Below are positions 11,862-23,200 of a stretch of DNA of 64,000 bases, in pieces. How positions within the stretch are numbered: the first letter of the stretch is position 1; every line of letters starts with the position of its first letter. The notes under the pieces were generated by a model. It worked only from the letters and a program-made list of their open reading frames with translations, searched no databases and was not told the DNA's origin. Where the stretch lies: assembly GCF_964275005.1 (NCBI RefSeq), contig NC_092692.1, positions 15,903,006-15,967,005 on the forward strand, written 5' to 3'. The DNA is from Diadema setosum. Taxonomy: Eukaryota > Echinodermata > Echinoidea > Diadematoida > Diadematidae. The translations under genes were made by a program, and so were the position numbers.

Positions 11862-13067
11862 GTACCAGCAGAATCGGCAGTGAAGAGGTATTCCTTGATG
11901 CCATGATTTCAGCTTGATTCTTCTTCGAAATGGCATGATGAAGGTTTGTTAGATAAATGTGACCTTCTTTTTCTCTTGTGTGTTGGTTTAAATTCTAATT
12001 TCTACCTCAACTTGCTAAAAAAAAACACTCTAACAAAGCGGGAAACTGCAACATTTCCGTGCTGAGCAGCAGTCACGATACACTGCAAGCATGCATCGCT
12101 GCTGCAGCGATCCCCATAGTGTAACACGTAGGTTGCTTGTAAACAAGGGGGTCCTCGGCGCAGTTGACCAATCGTGAACACGTATTTCGATCACTTCTTG
12201 TCTTGATAAGCAACAAGGCTGTTTACGCGATGTTTCAGACGAATTTATGAATGAAAGTGAGTAGCATGACATCATGCCATGACCATACTTGGAATAAGCA
12301 GAGGTAGAGCTTTCTGTAGGTACCAAATGTGTCAGGGTTCAACGCAGAATATCTAAGACACGATCGCCAAAAGAACAGTCATTTTCGCCGTAAGCGAAGG
12401 CGATTTGGTCTTTAGACGTAAGATTTTGGCCAACATTTGAGATTGACATCCCACTTTTCTCTTCAAAATTCCACATTTTGTAGGTTGTATTTTGAAATGT
12501 TGTTGATATCAGTCAGAAACTAGAAAATTTCCCCTACAACGTGATATCAAAATGTCAATTTGGTCCCTGAGGTAGGTCATTTTTTGACCTTTTTCGGGCT
12601 GTAGCGCGAAATCACATTTGCCGAGAAGTTTCGGGTTTTGCCAGAGCGGGTCTCATATAGACGTACGGCAAATCAGCTCATACACATTAGGTGACGTCGC
12701 TCAAATCCGATGTTTCTTGTAGCGAACGGAGCTACGTGGTCATGGAAATTGGGTGTTTTTCAATCTCAAAAACAGTTTGGGGTAAAGTTACATCGTCTAA
12801 AAGATATCCAGTTTTGTTAACTAGCTTCTTAGCTTTCCGTAGATATCAAACTTGTCATATTTCTAGATTCTCTATAAATTTCTGCTTTAAAAGAAATCAT
12901 AGAAAAATATCTTATTTCTTGATCACCCTTTCATTCAAAAGCAGTTTACTAACCCTTGAATTAATATTTTGGTTTTAAACCAGAGGATGGAGGGAGGGGG
13001 TGGGAGGGCGCCCCCCCCCCCCTCCGTAGTTACGCCACTGCTTTGGGGTGAAATAATTGGACAGATT

Positions 13068-13390
13068 TCTAACAAAGAAGCAAGAAAATCTCTTCATCGC
13101 GGGAATTATGATTATGTGGGGTGGGGCAAATGGTGCGCTTGCCTTCCAATATCTTTTATGGGGGCAACATTTTTGTTTTCTTTCAAAAGAAAGAAAATCT
13201 TCTCATTTCGGGAATTATTAATTATGGGGGGGGGGGGGGCAAAATTATAACATGCTTGCCCCTCCAATATTTTTATGGGGTAACTTTTTTTCTGTCAAAA
13301 AAAAGGTAAGAAAATCTTCTTGTCTCTGGAATTATGGGGGGGGGGGGGTAGGCAAAATAATATGCTTGCCCCTCCATTCTTTTTTTTTAA
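13068..13390. repeat. Three-copy tandem unit of about 120 bp with G runs
   Basis: Three units share AAGAAAATCT(T/C)CT, GGGAATTAT or GGAATTATGG, a long G run, then GCTTGCC(C/T)TCC near 13137, 13256 and 13364. The G runs (about 13 at 13226 and 13337) could form quadruplexes. No gene. Confidence 0.7.
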
Positions 13391-13474
13391 ATGAGGCTAA
13401 GGCTCGCTCTTGGACTGGCAATATGGATTGGTCTGAAGTAACGTACATAGACCCTACATATTTGTAAGTAGCAC

Positions 13475-13506
13475 CAGGGAGGTGAGACTTTCCTCTCACC
13501 TCCCTG
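13475..13506. mobile_element. Tiny hairpin insertion, 32 bp, with 7-bp target duplication (family member 1)
   Basis: Arms CAGGGAGGTGAGA (13475-13487) and its exact reverse complement (13494-13506) surround a 6-base loop. The direct repeat GTAGCAC flanks it exactly at 13468-13474 and 13507-13513. It shares CAGGGAGGT/ACCTCCCTG ends with the insertion at 53058 and near-identical ends with the one at 35766. A chance 13-bp hairpin with exact flanking repeats is unlikely. It encodes nothing. Confidence 0.75.
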
Positions 13507-13720
13507 GTAGCACACGAACATGCAAACGTGTACGTGCTCCGTACCGTGTAAAGATGTACAGTACGGTCGATACATAGTAAACACTGTATAGAATACTAGT
13601 AAATAGATATGTATAAAATGTAATATTTTTTTTTTGTCCCTGGTGCAAAATTGAAAGAAAAAAAATAGAAAAGAATAATCATTTAGCGTCCGGCGTTGAG
13701 TTCGCTCGCAGACTGAAGGT

Positions 13721-13721
<1 letters not shown>

Positions 13722-13756
<35 letters not shown>
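13722..13756. repeat. Poly-T run, 35 bases
   Basis: Uninterrupted T run upstream of the amine oxidase gene. It creates a false poly-Lys reading frame on the minus strand. Confidence 0.95.
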
Positions 13757-13763
<7 letters not shown>

Positions 13764-13830
13764 TAAGGGGGTGCCATCGCACCCAACGCACCCCCCTGGT
13801 GACGCCCATGAATAACAATACGATGATATG

Positions 13831-14149
13831 TCTCGCGAGCTTGTTTGTACGTGTCTGCATGGCCCGCGAGACTGTGTGTTTTGCGACTGAAGCAGAACAG
13901 ACGTTCCTGCAGTAATTAGGTCTGTACCAATTAGTAAACGCGATGTCATTTTCCAACCAAATCTAGAAAAAGCAGCAGTTTTGAAGTACCGGCCCTAGAG
14001 ATTATATAGGCCTACTTATATTTTCGCTGAACAGGCTAGTACCTATCTGTTTTCTGCGTGCATAACACCTGGTTAAAATCTATTTTGATTATTAAAACGT
14101 GTCGATAAAAATCGATCGTATCCGCTACTAGTAGTAGTACAGGTCAGCC
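13831..14149 (+). promoter_or_regulatory. Candidate promoter / 5' UTR of the amine oxidase gene
   Basis: TCTCGCGAG at 13831-13839 resembles the TCTCGCGAGA core-promoter motif known from animal genes. A second CCGCGAGA lies near 13864. The stretch is richer in CpG than its surroundings and ends at the start codon in a favourable context (G at -3, G at +4). No transcription start can be fixed from sequence alone. Confidence 0.35.
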
Positions 14150-14285
14150 ATGGCTCAACCCGAGGGCTCTGTGACAGATGAATATGACGTGATTGTGATT
14201 GGTGCTGGGCTAGCGGGTCTGACGGCTGCCTACCACCTCACCAAGACTATTCCAGGATGCAAGGTGGCTGTTCTGGAGGCTAAAG
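14150..14285 (+). CDS. MAO: Amine oxidase exon 1 (residues 1-46, start codon)
   Basis: ATG at 14150 opens [20 protein letters not shown]. The short acidic leader directly before the Rossmann strand is as expected for MAO, so this ATG is chosen. Donor GTATTT at 14286; the last codon is split after its first base. Confidence 0.9.
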
Positions 14286-17200
14286 GTATTTGTTTTGACT
14301 CTTGACAGTTCTTTAATTTTCCTTTTATATCAGCTATCTAATATTTTCATCTTCATTCTCTTCATTTCCCCTAACCTCTCTACTAGCTCCTTCCAATGCA
14401 TTTTGTATGTTTCATAGGTATCTTTTTCTCCCTCTCTTTTAATTCTCTCAAAGAAACGTAATCCTTTGTACCTTTTATTTTATATGTCATTTTTCTTTTC
14501 TTGCTCTTTTCTTTCTTTCTGCCATCATCTTTCATGTGTACTCCTCATTTTCTAGCTTCCTCTGGGACATTTTTCTTCATATTTTGTTTGTTTATGGTGG
14601 GATTTTGTGGGATATAGTTCTGAAAAATAAAAAGCTGTTTAATTTTAGCAATTCTGTTATCTGCACACAATTTATAAATCATGCAGCCCCCCCCCCCCCC
14701 AAAAAAAAAAAAAACAAGAAAAAAAATGAAAGAAATAGTGGCTATAGCCCAAAGCCAACTAAAATCTTGGCCCCCAACGCAAACTGTCTTCATTATTCAT
14801 GTTTGTATGTAGTGACTTATGAAATTAAGTGACAAAGACATATTAATTTTGGTTAGATTAAAATCAATGTCACACTCATCTTTCTGCATATTAGTAAAAA
14901 CAACAACAACAACATCAACAACTATAGTTCAATCATTCTATACATATGTCTTTAACATTTAATCATTTCTGGTATACATTAATTTATGATGAGAAAAATG
15001 ATCAGAAAGGGAAAGGATCATGCTAAAATAAAGCAGTTGCCTCTGTTCAGAACCACCCTTTTTAGAATCCTGTAATGAGTCACATCTCTCTCTCTCTCTC
15101 TCTTTGTAAGCATTTCCTACTGTAAAAATCTTTATAATTTTATGTATTTAATAATCTTAACATGTCATTTCTCCTTTTGATTGATCCACCAATATTGATA
15201 TTATTTTCTTTTATAGTAATATCTGAGGGTAAACATCCAAAATGATATTATTTCAAATGATTAGAAATATTGATAATTTTGCCTTATCTTGATGGAAGTT
15301 TTTTTTTTTGTGTGTGTGCATAATTGCCTATGGTGTTACATTTCAACTACTTACCTGGATCTAGAGCACTTTACTTAGCTAATCTGAAATTGCCTTGGAG
15401 ACTCGTTATATTGTACTGTTTGTCCTTGTGCAGACAGGGTCGGAGGTCGAACTCATACAGTCACCATGCAGGGAGCCAATGGGCCTGATACATGGGACCT
15501 CGGTGGACAGTGGGTCAGCAGGTGATAAGAACCCTCTCCTCTTCCCTGCCCCCATCTCTTTCCTTGACCTGTGGTGTCTTACTGCACCTTAATTCTTAAC
15601 TTTCAAAAAATCACTCTTATCATATATTTATACACTCTGAGAAAAATGATGATGATGATGACGATGCATGATGATGATGAATATATGAATATATAGTGAT
15701 GATAATCATATGATAATGATGCATGATCGTCATCATTATTGCTCATCAACATATTTGAATTTTATTGCCATTATGACTTTCATGCTCTTCCAATTACCTC
15801 ACTATAAACAGCCCGTACCAACAACTGCCGAATAACTTTTGTCACTATGTGTGATTTTCAAGCTGACTATTAGCATGTGTTTGAGACCATGCCAGCCCTG
15901 CATGCCACATTATGTTTAAAGAGAATGGCCAGCCACATACTTGCACCAGAACACAAAGGATATGCCAACTTCCCTCCCCTAGAACACAGCACCACATCCT
16001 CTGGCTCCTCAAGGAGCTTGGTATGGAGCACTACCCCCAGTTCACCAAGGGGCGCAAGCTGCAGCAGTACGGAGCCAACCACAGGGTCCAATCCTTCGAG
16101 GGAGAGGTTCCAGCCTTCTCCATCTTCGCCCTTCTAGACCTCATGAACTTTGAATGGAAGGTATACAAAAGTACCTATAATTTATAATGTGCTTACCAGG
16201 GGCACTCATATCCGCGAATTCCGTAAAGGGATGGGGGGGGGGGGGGGCTGGTGGGCAAAGCAGTTTAAATATATTTGTGTTGCCAGTACTATTGGCTGAC
16301 AACGATCATTGTGCAATTTCATGCATGCATGCTTTTCTTTGAAAAAAAGACAAAATCAAATTGGGGGCATGCGCACCCATTGCACCCCCTTTATTTTTTT
16401 TTTTATTCATCATAATCAGCTTGTCCTCAGTGGGTTATTGAATTATTGCAAAGTGATGAAGAAAATACTAAAAAAAAAAATGCACAAATAGCGACTTATA
16501 GTGTAGAATACTCTATGATGTGATTTGTTGTATCTAGCTGTTGCCAGTACTTTGTTTTATAGTTGCAGAACTGAACCTTCTTGAAACAAGCCTTTAATTA
16601 CCTCAATATCATACTTATCATATTAAACACATCAATGCTTTGACATAGCTCCTATAACATATTAATATACATCATAATTTTTGCAATGGTTTTTCATTTC
16701 AATTTTTTTTAGTTGGGTGCTAATGGGAATTAAAAGACATGCAAAACTAATAATATGCTGATGAAACCCAGAAGTGGCACAAGAAACGAAAAAAATTGCA
16801 CGGCGAGCCTTTTTTTTTTTTTTTTTGCTTGTCAGCTGATATAACCCAGAAGTGGATATAAAAAGGTCCACTTTTTCTAATTCTGAACCCTCCCATAAAA
16901 ATGCCAATTATGGGCCTAATTTAACCAACTGCAAAATTGTTGGGAAGTCCAAAAGGCATAACGTACCATAGGCAGTACATGGCCGAAATGGTTTTATGTT
17001 TTATATTGCATTAAGAAGTGTACTGATGATTTAATTTCTCCACACTTTAGACAGATTCAGTGGCCAAGACTGTGCCCTGCGATGCCCCTTGGAAAGCACC
17101 CAATGCTGATCGCTATGACAACATGACTTTTGAGACCTATGTTGCCCAAAATACTTGGACCAAAAGTAAGTATAACTTCCTTGCTTGCTGTACTTCTCTC

Positions 17201-20200
17201 AGTACTTTTATCCCTGTCATGCCTATTTGGCCAGCCTGTTCATAGACACTGCCAATATGCATACAAATGTACAGGCACTTTTAATACGTTGACCCTACAG
17301 TGATACATGATAGGCAATATCACATGCTCCTTATTAGCCTGCTCGTAGATACTGCCTTATGTACATAATGTCTGCAAGTGCCGGTGCGGGTATATTTTAC
17401 AGGCACTTAAATACCTTGGATCCTACTGTGATGCATACAGGCATCAGCTAATACACATTCAACAGTAGACCCAAATAACATACACAATATCAAACATAGG
17501 ACATATGTATTTCCCAAAGGCTGCATGATTTTGTCTGCAGTTGGCATTTGCCATTAGAATATTCCATGAAATATGGAACTGTTATCTTAAAATATTTTGT
17601 GATGATAATCTATGTTTATTTGTGATCTAGTTTGTGTAGGTCATGTGTATGATGCTTTAAATATCAACTTTGTCTTCGTGAAGGTACAGAAGAGAAGGGG
17701 AAAATGATCATACAATTTATTCCTGTGTAAAATTACTTATTTTGTCCATGGAACAAAGAATCAAACTTCCTTGATGAGTTCTGTATAGATTTCAAAATAA
17801 CTTCTTGTATTACTGAAATAAAACCTGGCTTGTTTTGAGGGACCAGCAACACAGGCAGTATCAATTACCTGCAACACAATACTGTTGTTAAACATTTTAA
17901 ACATGAAAGGAAAATATTATATGCCTCTTGATGATAATTTCTGTTGAAAAAAAAAATATATATACACATATATATATATGTATATACACACAGTGTATGT
18001 GTGTGTGTGTTATAACAGAGGAACAAATCAGAGAAAGTATTGATAAACTAAAATATGAAACTAAAATATTTGAATGTCATTATTTGTAATTTGAATGTTA
18101 CCATCATTTGAAAATTGCTTAATTTTATGGGAAAAACCCTGATAAGTCACATGAACTTGATGATAAAACATTCCTCATTGTCCCCACCAACAAAATGACA
18201 GAAAGATTATTTTCTGTGATGAATGGCTTTGATAGAGTATACTTGCATTGGTTTTCTATGAGGTGCAGCAATATACATGGCAGTTGATATATTTTCAACA
18301 AAATTGTACAGAAAGAACAAACAAGCTCTTCTTCTTCTGAGAAAGTTTAGAACGTGTGACACTGCCCTGACAAACAGATTTAGTGATTTTATGCAGGTGA
18401 TATCACAGTCACGCATAACCTAAATATATTCTTCCAATTGTTCCTTGATTGGCTCACACAATATTGATTTATAGACATTTGTGACCGTGCATCACAAAAT
18501 CAACAAAAAGTCGCATGCCTTGATTTCATGCGAGGACTCAAAAAAGGTGAAAAGGGTCAACCAAGTCAATTTGAGTTTCCCATATTTTCTGAAAGAGCTG
18601 TTCTTCTTCTGGATTATGCTTTATTAAGTTTGGGATCATAAAATAATGGGAAAGTGTGTTTTCATCAGTTTTTCTACAACCCCTCTTTTTTGTAGAGTAG
18701 TGTGATCAGGTATGTGTTAGAGGCCCCTTTTCATTTCTTGAAAATCCTTTGCACACTGTTGCACTTTCAACTCTAATAACTTTTTGAAAAAAAAATAATG
18801 CTAGTGATCTGAAAGTTGGCATTAATCATGGGCAGAATGTGTTTAATGGAGCATGCTCAATCTCAGCTTAATCTGATAATCCCTTCATTGTTGTTGCTCC
18901 AGTGGTTTACATCCTGTTTTTTTGTTCCATTCATCTCACAGCCAGCATGGCTTGGTGAAGATTAGCGTTTGAATAGACCCTGTACTTCAGAGCCTGTACT
19001 TCCGAGTTCACATTTTCCAGAGCGTGTGCTTTCTTTCTAATATTTAGATACGTTAAGAGAGTCCATTTGAATTGAGTTATACATCATTTTAAAGCTTAGA
19101 GTCTGCTTTTTCAGAATCTGCCCTTAATTAAAAATCCATGTCTGGCGACTTTTTGTTGGTTTTGTGATGTTGGGTCACATTTGAGCCAGTGGTATTAATT
19201 GTAGTAGACAATCCTTTTCACATCTGAAAAAACAAACCACACATCTTAGACACATTATTGTTTTTCCCCTGTCCCTTTATACCTCTCTTTAACCTGATAA
19301 AATCCAAAGTGAGGCTATGCAATATAAGGATGCAGGTTTCCGGTTAGTTGTGTAGAAGAGATATCTTATCTACAGGAAGTCACCACTGGGAATGAGTGTG
19401 TTCTAAAGTGTTAACACAGAACACTATGATATAGGTATCTTAATCAGATTCTGCTGTCTGCTGTTATAAAAAGGCACCTCTGCACTTTGATATGCATGTA
19501 TCAGCATTATGTATATACACATATGATGATTTATGGATTCGTTACTAGGCTTCGATCCCCTAATGAGAGACTACTTTTGTGATGGACATTGGCCTCATTT
19601 ATTCAAATGTACATGTTGGCAATGATCAGGATTCATTCACTGACATGAAAAAGTTTATGCAAATAAAAGTTCTTTAACCCATTGAGGACGAGTCCCTAGT
19701 ATACTCGGGCAGGTGTCTATGGGAAATGCGTGTTGTGGCAAAATCAAACCGTCCTCAACGGGTTAAAGAAATCAAGATTAAAGATAATATAAAGTTTTGG
19801 TACATTTGTACCTCAAAAGTTTCCCTGATTTTCCTTGTCTTAGTTTGTGTTTCAGGTTAAAGTACCTTTCATATAACTAACACTGTGAGACTTACTTGCC
19901 CCAAAGTGCTCTCATGTCTTAGTAATCATGCAATAATGGTTTCGTACCAGAGCAGAGCGGGCTCTGAAAAATGCGAACGAGCCATTAGTTTGACTCGACG
20001 CGGTACCGCGAGAATCACTATAAACGTATTGTACGAAACCATTATTGCATGATTACTAAGACATGAGAGCACTTTGGGGCGAGTAAGTCTCACAGTGTTA
20101 GTTATATGAAAGGTACTTTAACCTGAAACACAAACTAAGACAAGGAAACTCAGGGAAACTTTCGAGGTACCAAAACTTTATATTATCTTTAAGGTAGCAA

Positions 20201-23200
20201 GAGGTTGCAGTTTGTTATGGAATGAATTTTGTTTTTTGTGAATTGCTGTCTTTGTTTATTTCTGTTTAATATTCAAATGTTTACTTTGTGTGGTGAACAA
20301 GGTGCCAGGGATCTAATAGGTAAAGTGTTCTACGCTGTTAATGGTTCAGAGGAAAGAGGTTACAGCGCCCTCAACTATCTGTTTTATCTCAACTCTGGCA
20401 TCAGCAATAGAATGCTGTATTTCAATGAAGACGGAGCAGCACAAGAGAGTAGGATTAAGGTAAATTTTCTGAATACAAGACCATGTGGTGTACGATAGTT
20501 GTGCACATTAGGTTTTGGCAAAATCGCTTTAAGTGGAACAGTCATTGGTTACTGAATTTAGGCCAAAAAGAACATTTTTCAGCTGTACAACCTCACCTAG
20601 TATGCCAAAGTCCAGTAATAATGTCACTTGGCATATCAGACTGGTAAAAATAATATGTACTTGTAATCAAAGTGGTAATAGATAATTAGCCAGAGGTCAC
20701 TGTAATCAAATTTGCACAAAAATGCCATATCCAGCAATGGACTCATCAGCCAGAAATATTCTGTGATGATTAAAGTCAATGGACTGGAAAATAGATTCAC
20801 AATTATTTGTTTGAACATAGTGGTAGTATAGATGGTTAAAGATCAAAGGTCTTTTAATACTTTTTTCCAGCTGTAACTGCAGCTAGGAAGGAAGTAAGGT
20901 CAAAGGTCATGTTTAGAGGCCACACAAATGAAGTTGAAATGTCAAGTTGTCTATGATTTTTGCCAGATAGGTCGATTAATGATAATGCTATTTTATGTAA
21001 CAGATAAAAATGAATCGGATATATATCTCCTTTATGCAAGAGGGCTAATGGTCAATACTTCATTAGTGGTCAAGGGTCAATGAATTTCATCTGACATCTC
21101 GTAATGTTAGTAAAGGACCATGTGCACATAATTATACATGAGAAGCAGAGGAATCCAAGTCAAATTGCTTGGTTAGTCAAATTTGTCTAGTTTTTGATGA
21201 TTTCCAAAAATTACAAGATCTACACTATGTTTTCAAGCAATACTGTTCTTTTTCATAATGTGTTGCCACTTTCAAACCAAAATGATTGTCATTGTCACTC
21301 ATCAAGAACTCACCCCAAAACGGTTAATGGTTTGAATCAAAGTGTTTTGAATTTACTTTTATAATGGACTTCAAGTTTTTGTTGTGGAAGAGGTGATATC
21401 TTTTATAGTTTCTGACTGAGATGATATATTGATAGAACTGCATCTGCATGGTGGTTGTTGGACTTGCTGCATAATAATCAGCTGAAGATGCATTTGTGAT
21501 TTATAGTCATTTTTGCATTGGATGGCTGGATTTCATTTTTCTTTCCCTGTCATGTCCTATATCCATAAGGCACCACTCTTAAGGTGTTTCAACGCTATAA
21601 TGGAGCATACATGAATGACCCGACTTGTTAAAGAAAAGGAAGATATTTGCATCCACGTTCATATCCCTGATCCCCCGATGTGTGTTATGTGTGAGGCTGT
21701 GTTTATTCACAATATTCTCTGTTGTGTGTGTGTGATTTTTTTTTTGTTTTGTGTGTGTGTAAAATCAAAGGGAGGAGCCCAAATCGTTAGCAAGAAGCTT
21801 GCAGAAAAAATTGGTTCGTCCAATCTCCACTTCACCGAACCGGTCCTCTGCATTGACCAGAGCGATGCCGAGGTTGATGGAAAGGTCAAGGTTCAAACTC
21901 TGTCTGGCAAGACGTTCTCCTGCAAATATGTCATTAGTGCCATGCCAACCAACTGTGCAGGTAAGTAACCTTCTTTGTTGTTGATGTCGTTATGTTTAGG
22001 AGGTGCATTATTTACATTTGAATATTTGCTCCTTTCCTCTGCATAATAGCAATAATGTACATAAGATCAATTACTCAGAAAATGAATAAATAAATGAGAT
22101 ACTTTATAATTAAGATTTCATGCGCAGGGAGCCGTCTGCTGCCAGGAAAGCAACTTTTAAGTAACAGTTATCAAGTCTTATTTCATATGCCATTCAGCAC
22201 GCTTTGGCAGGTAAGAGTGTCGCAGTCTACTTAAAAGCTTGAATACTGGTACCAGACGTGTATGTGTTACTTTGTTATCGGTCAAAATAAAGCCCTCACT
22301 GACATCATCAATTTTCAACAGAAAATACATGTGGATTGAGTGAAGGCAAGAATATTAGTAGAACACATCAGTGAGAGTTTGGGGGAAATCGAACAATCCG
22401 TTCAAAAGTTATGAATATGTATCTGCACAGTCACTGCTGGATGAGAAGACTACTACAGTGTGTGATGTCACATGCATAAAACAATACAAAGAAAATAAAA
22501 AGAGAATTTCACAAAACTTTACTTTTTGAATAAAGTGCACATTTCTTTGACTTATTACTGACATATGTTAAGGGTAATATTATTTCCCCTGCCTTATGAA
22601 AGAGAGAAGTCGAGTGTTCTTTCGTTATTTGAGAAAACTGGAAATATGTTCAATTTTCTCTATTCTTTCTTTATATCGTGACATCACAAGCTATAGTAGT
22701 CTTGTCATCCAGCCATGACTGAGCAGAAACTTAAACATTCATTACTTTTGAACGGATTGTCCAATTTTCCTCAAACTCTCACTGATGTGTTCTATTAATA
22801 TTGTTGTATTCACTCAACCCACATGTCTATAATGGTGAACTTGTCCTTCAAGTATACAACGGAAAAAGGGGTGGAAAAGAGAGTGCATGACTAGATTTTG
22901 CTTTCTGAAGTGTTGAAGGAATGAATATCTTCAACACTCGTTGAGAGGCCTGTAAAAGAGATGATTCAGTTTCCAGTGCCCATGATGACTGGAATGTGGC
23001 TACTTAAATAGCCCTGAATTGTGCTTTGTGTACCAATTGGCACTTCGCAAGTTCTTTCTTCACCGATTAGCCCCAGCGATTGGCTCAGATATCTGAAAAC
23101 TAATTGTTCATGAATAGAGATTACCTAAATCCCTCTAATTATTATCATGTCATCATGGCTCGTCTGTTGGGTTAGGGCATTGTTACACTTGAATTGCCAG

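Larger units (their letters stand above)
5446..14149. other. Intergenic region between HGS and the amine oxidase gene
   Basis: No exon with recognisable protein similarity was found on either strand. The region holds the MITE at 5628, the 188-bp duplication at 6339, microsatellites, the satellite-like block 9403-10660, diverged direct repeats near 11534 and 11759, the G-rich triplicate 13068-13390 and the hairpin insertion at 13475. The stretch 8540-8960 is less repetitive and CpG-containing, but I see no gene in it. The open frame on the minus strand at 13387-13956 runs through poly-T (poly-Lys) and is not a credible gene. Confidence 0.6.
17166..20301. other. Amine oxidase intron 4 (3.1 kb), transposon-rich
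   Basis: Holds the inverted-repeat element at 18480-19179, the piggyBac-like MITE at 19678-19762 and the long near-perfect inverted repeat at 19778-20192. The remainder is unique AT-rich sequence. Confidence 0.7.

Noticed and set aside
9233..13812. A single 4.6-kb transposon with ends CAGGGGCGCGTCACCAG and CTGGTGACGCCCATG
   Set aside because: The tips pair imperfectly, no target duplication or transposase frame was found, and several independent elements lie between; more likely unrelated MITE ends.
13387..13956. 189-codon open frame on the minus strand
   Set aside because: It crosses a 35-base poly-T (poly-Lys), a hairpin insertion and other low-complexity DNA, with no family resemblance and no splice support.
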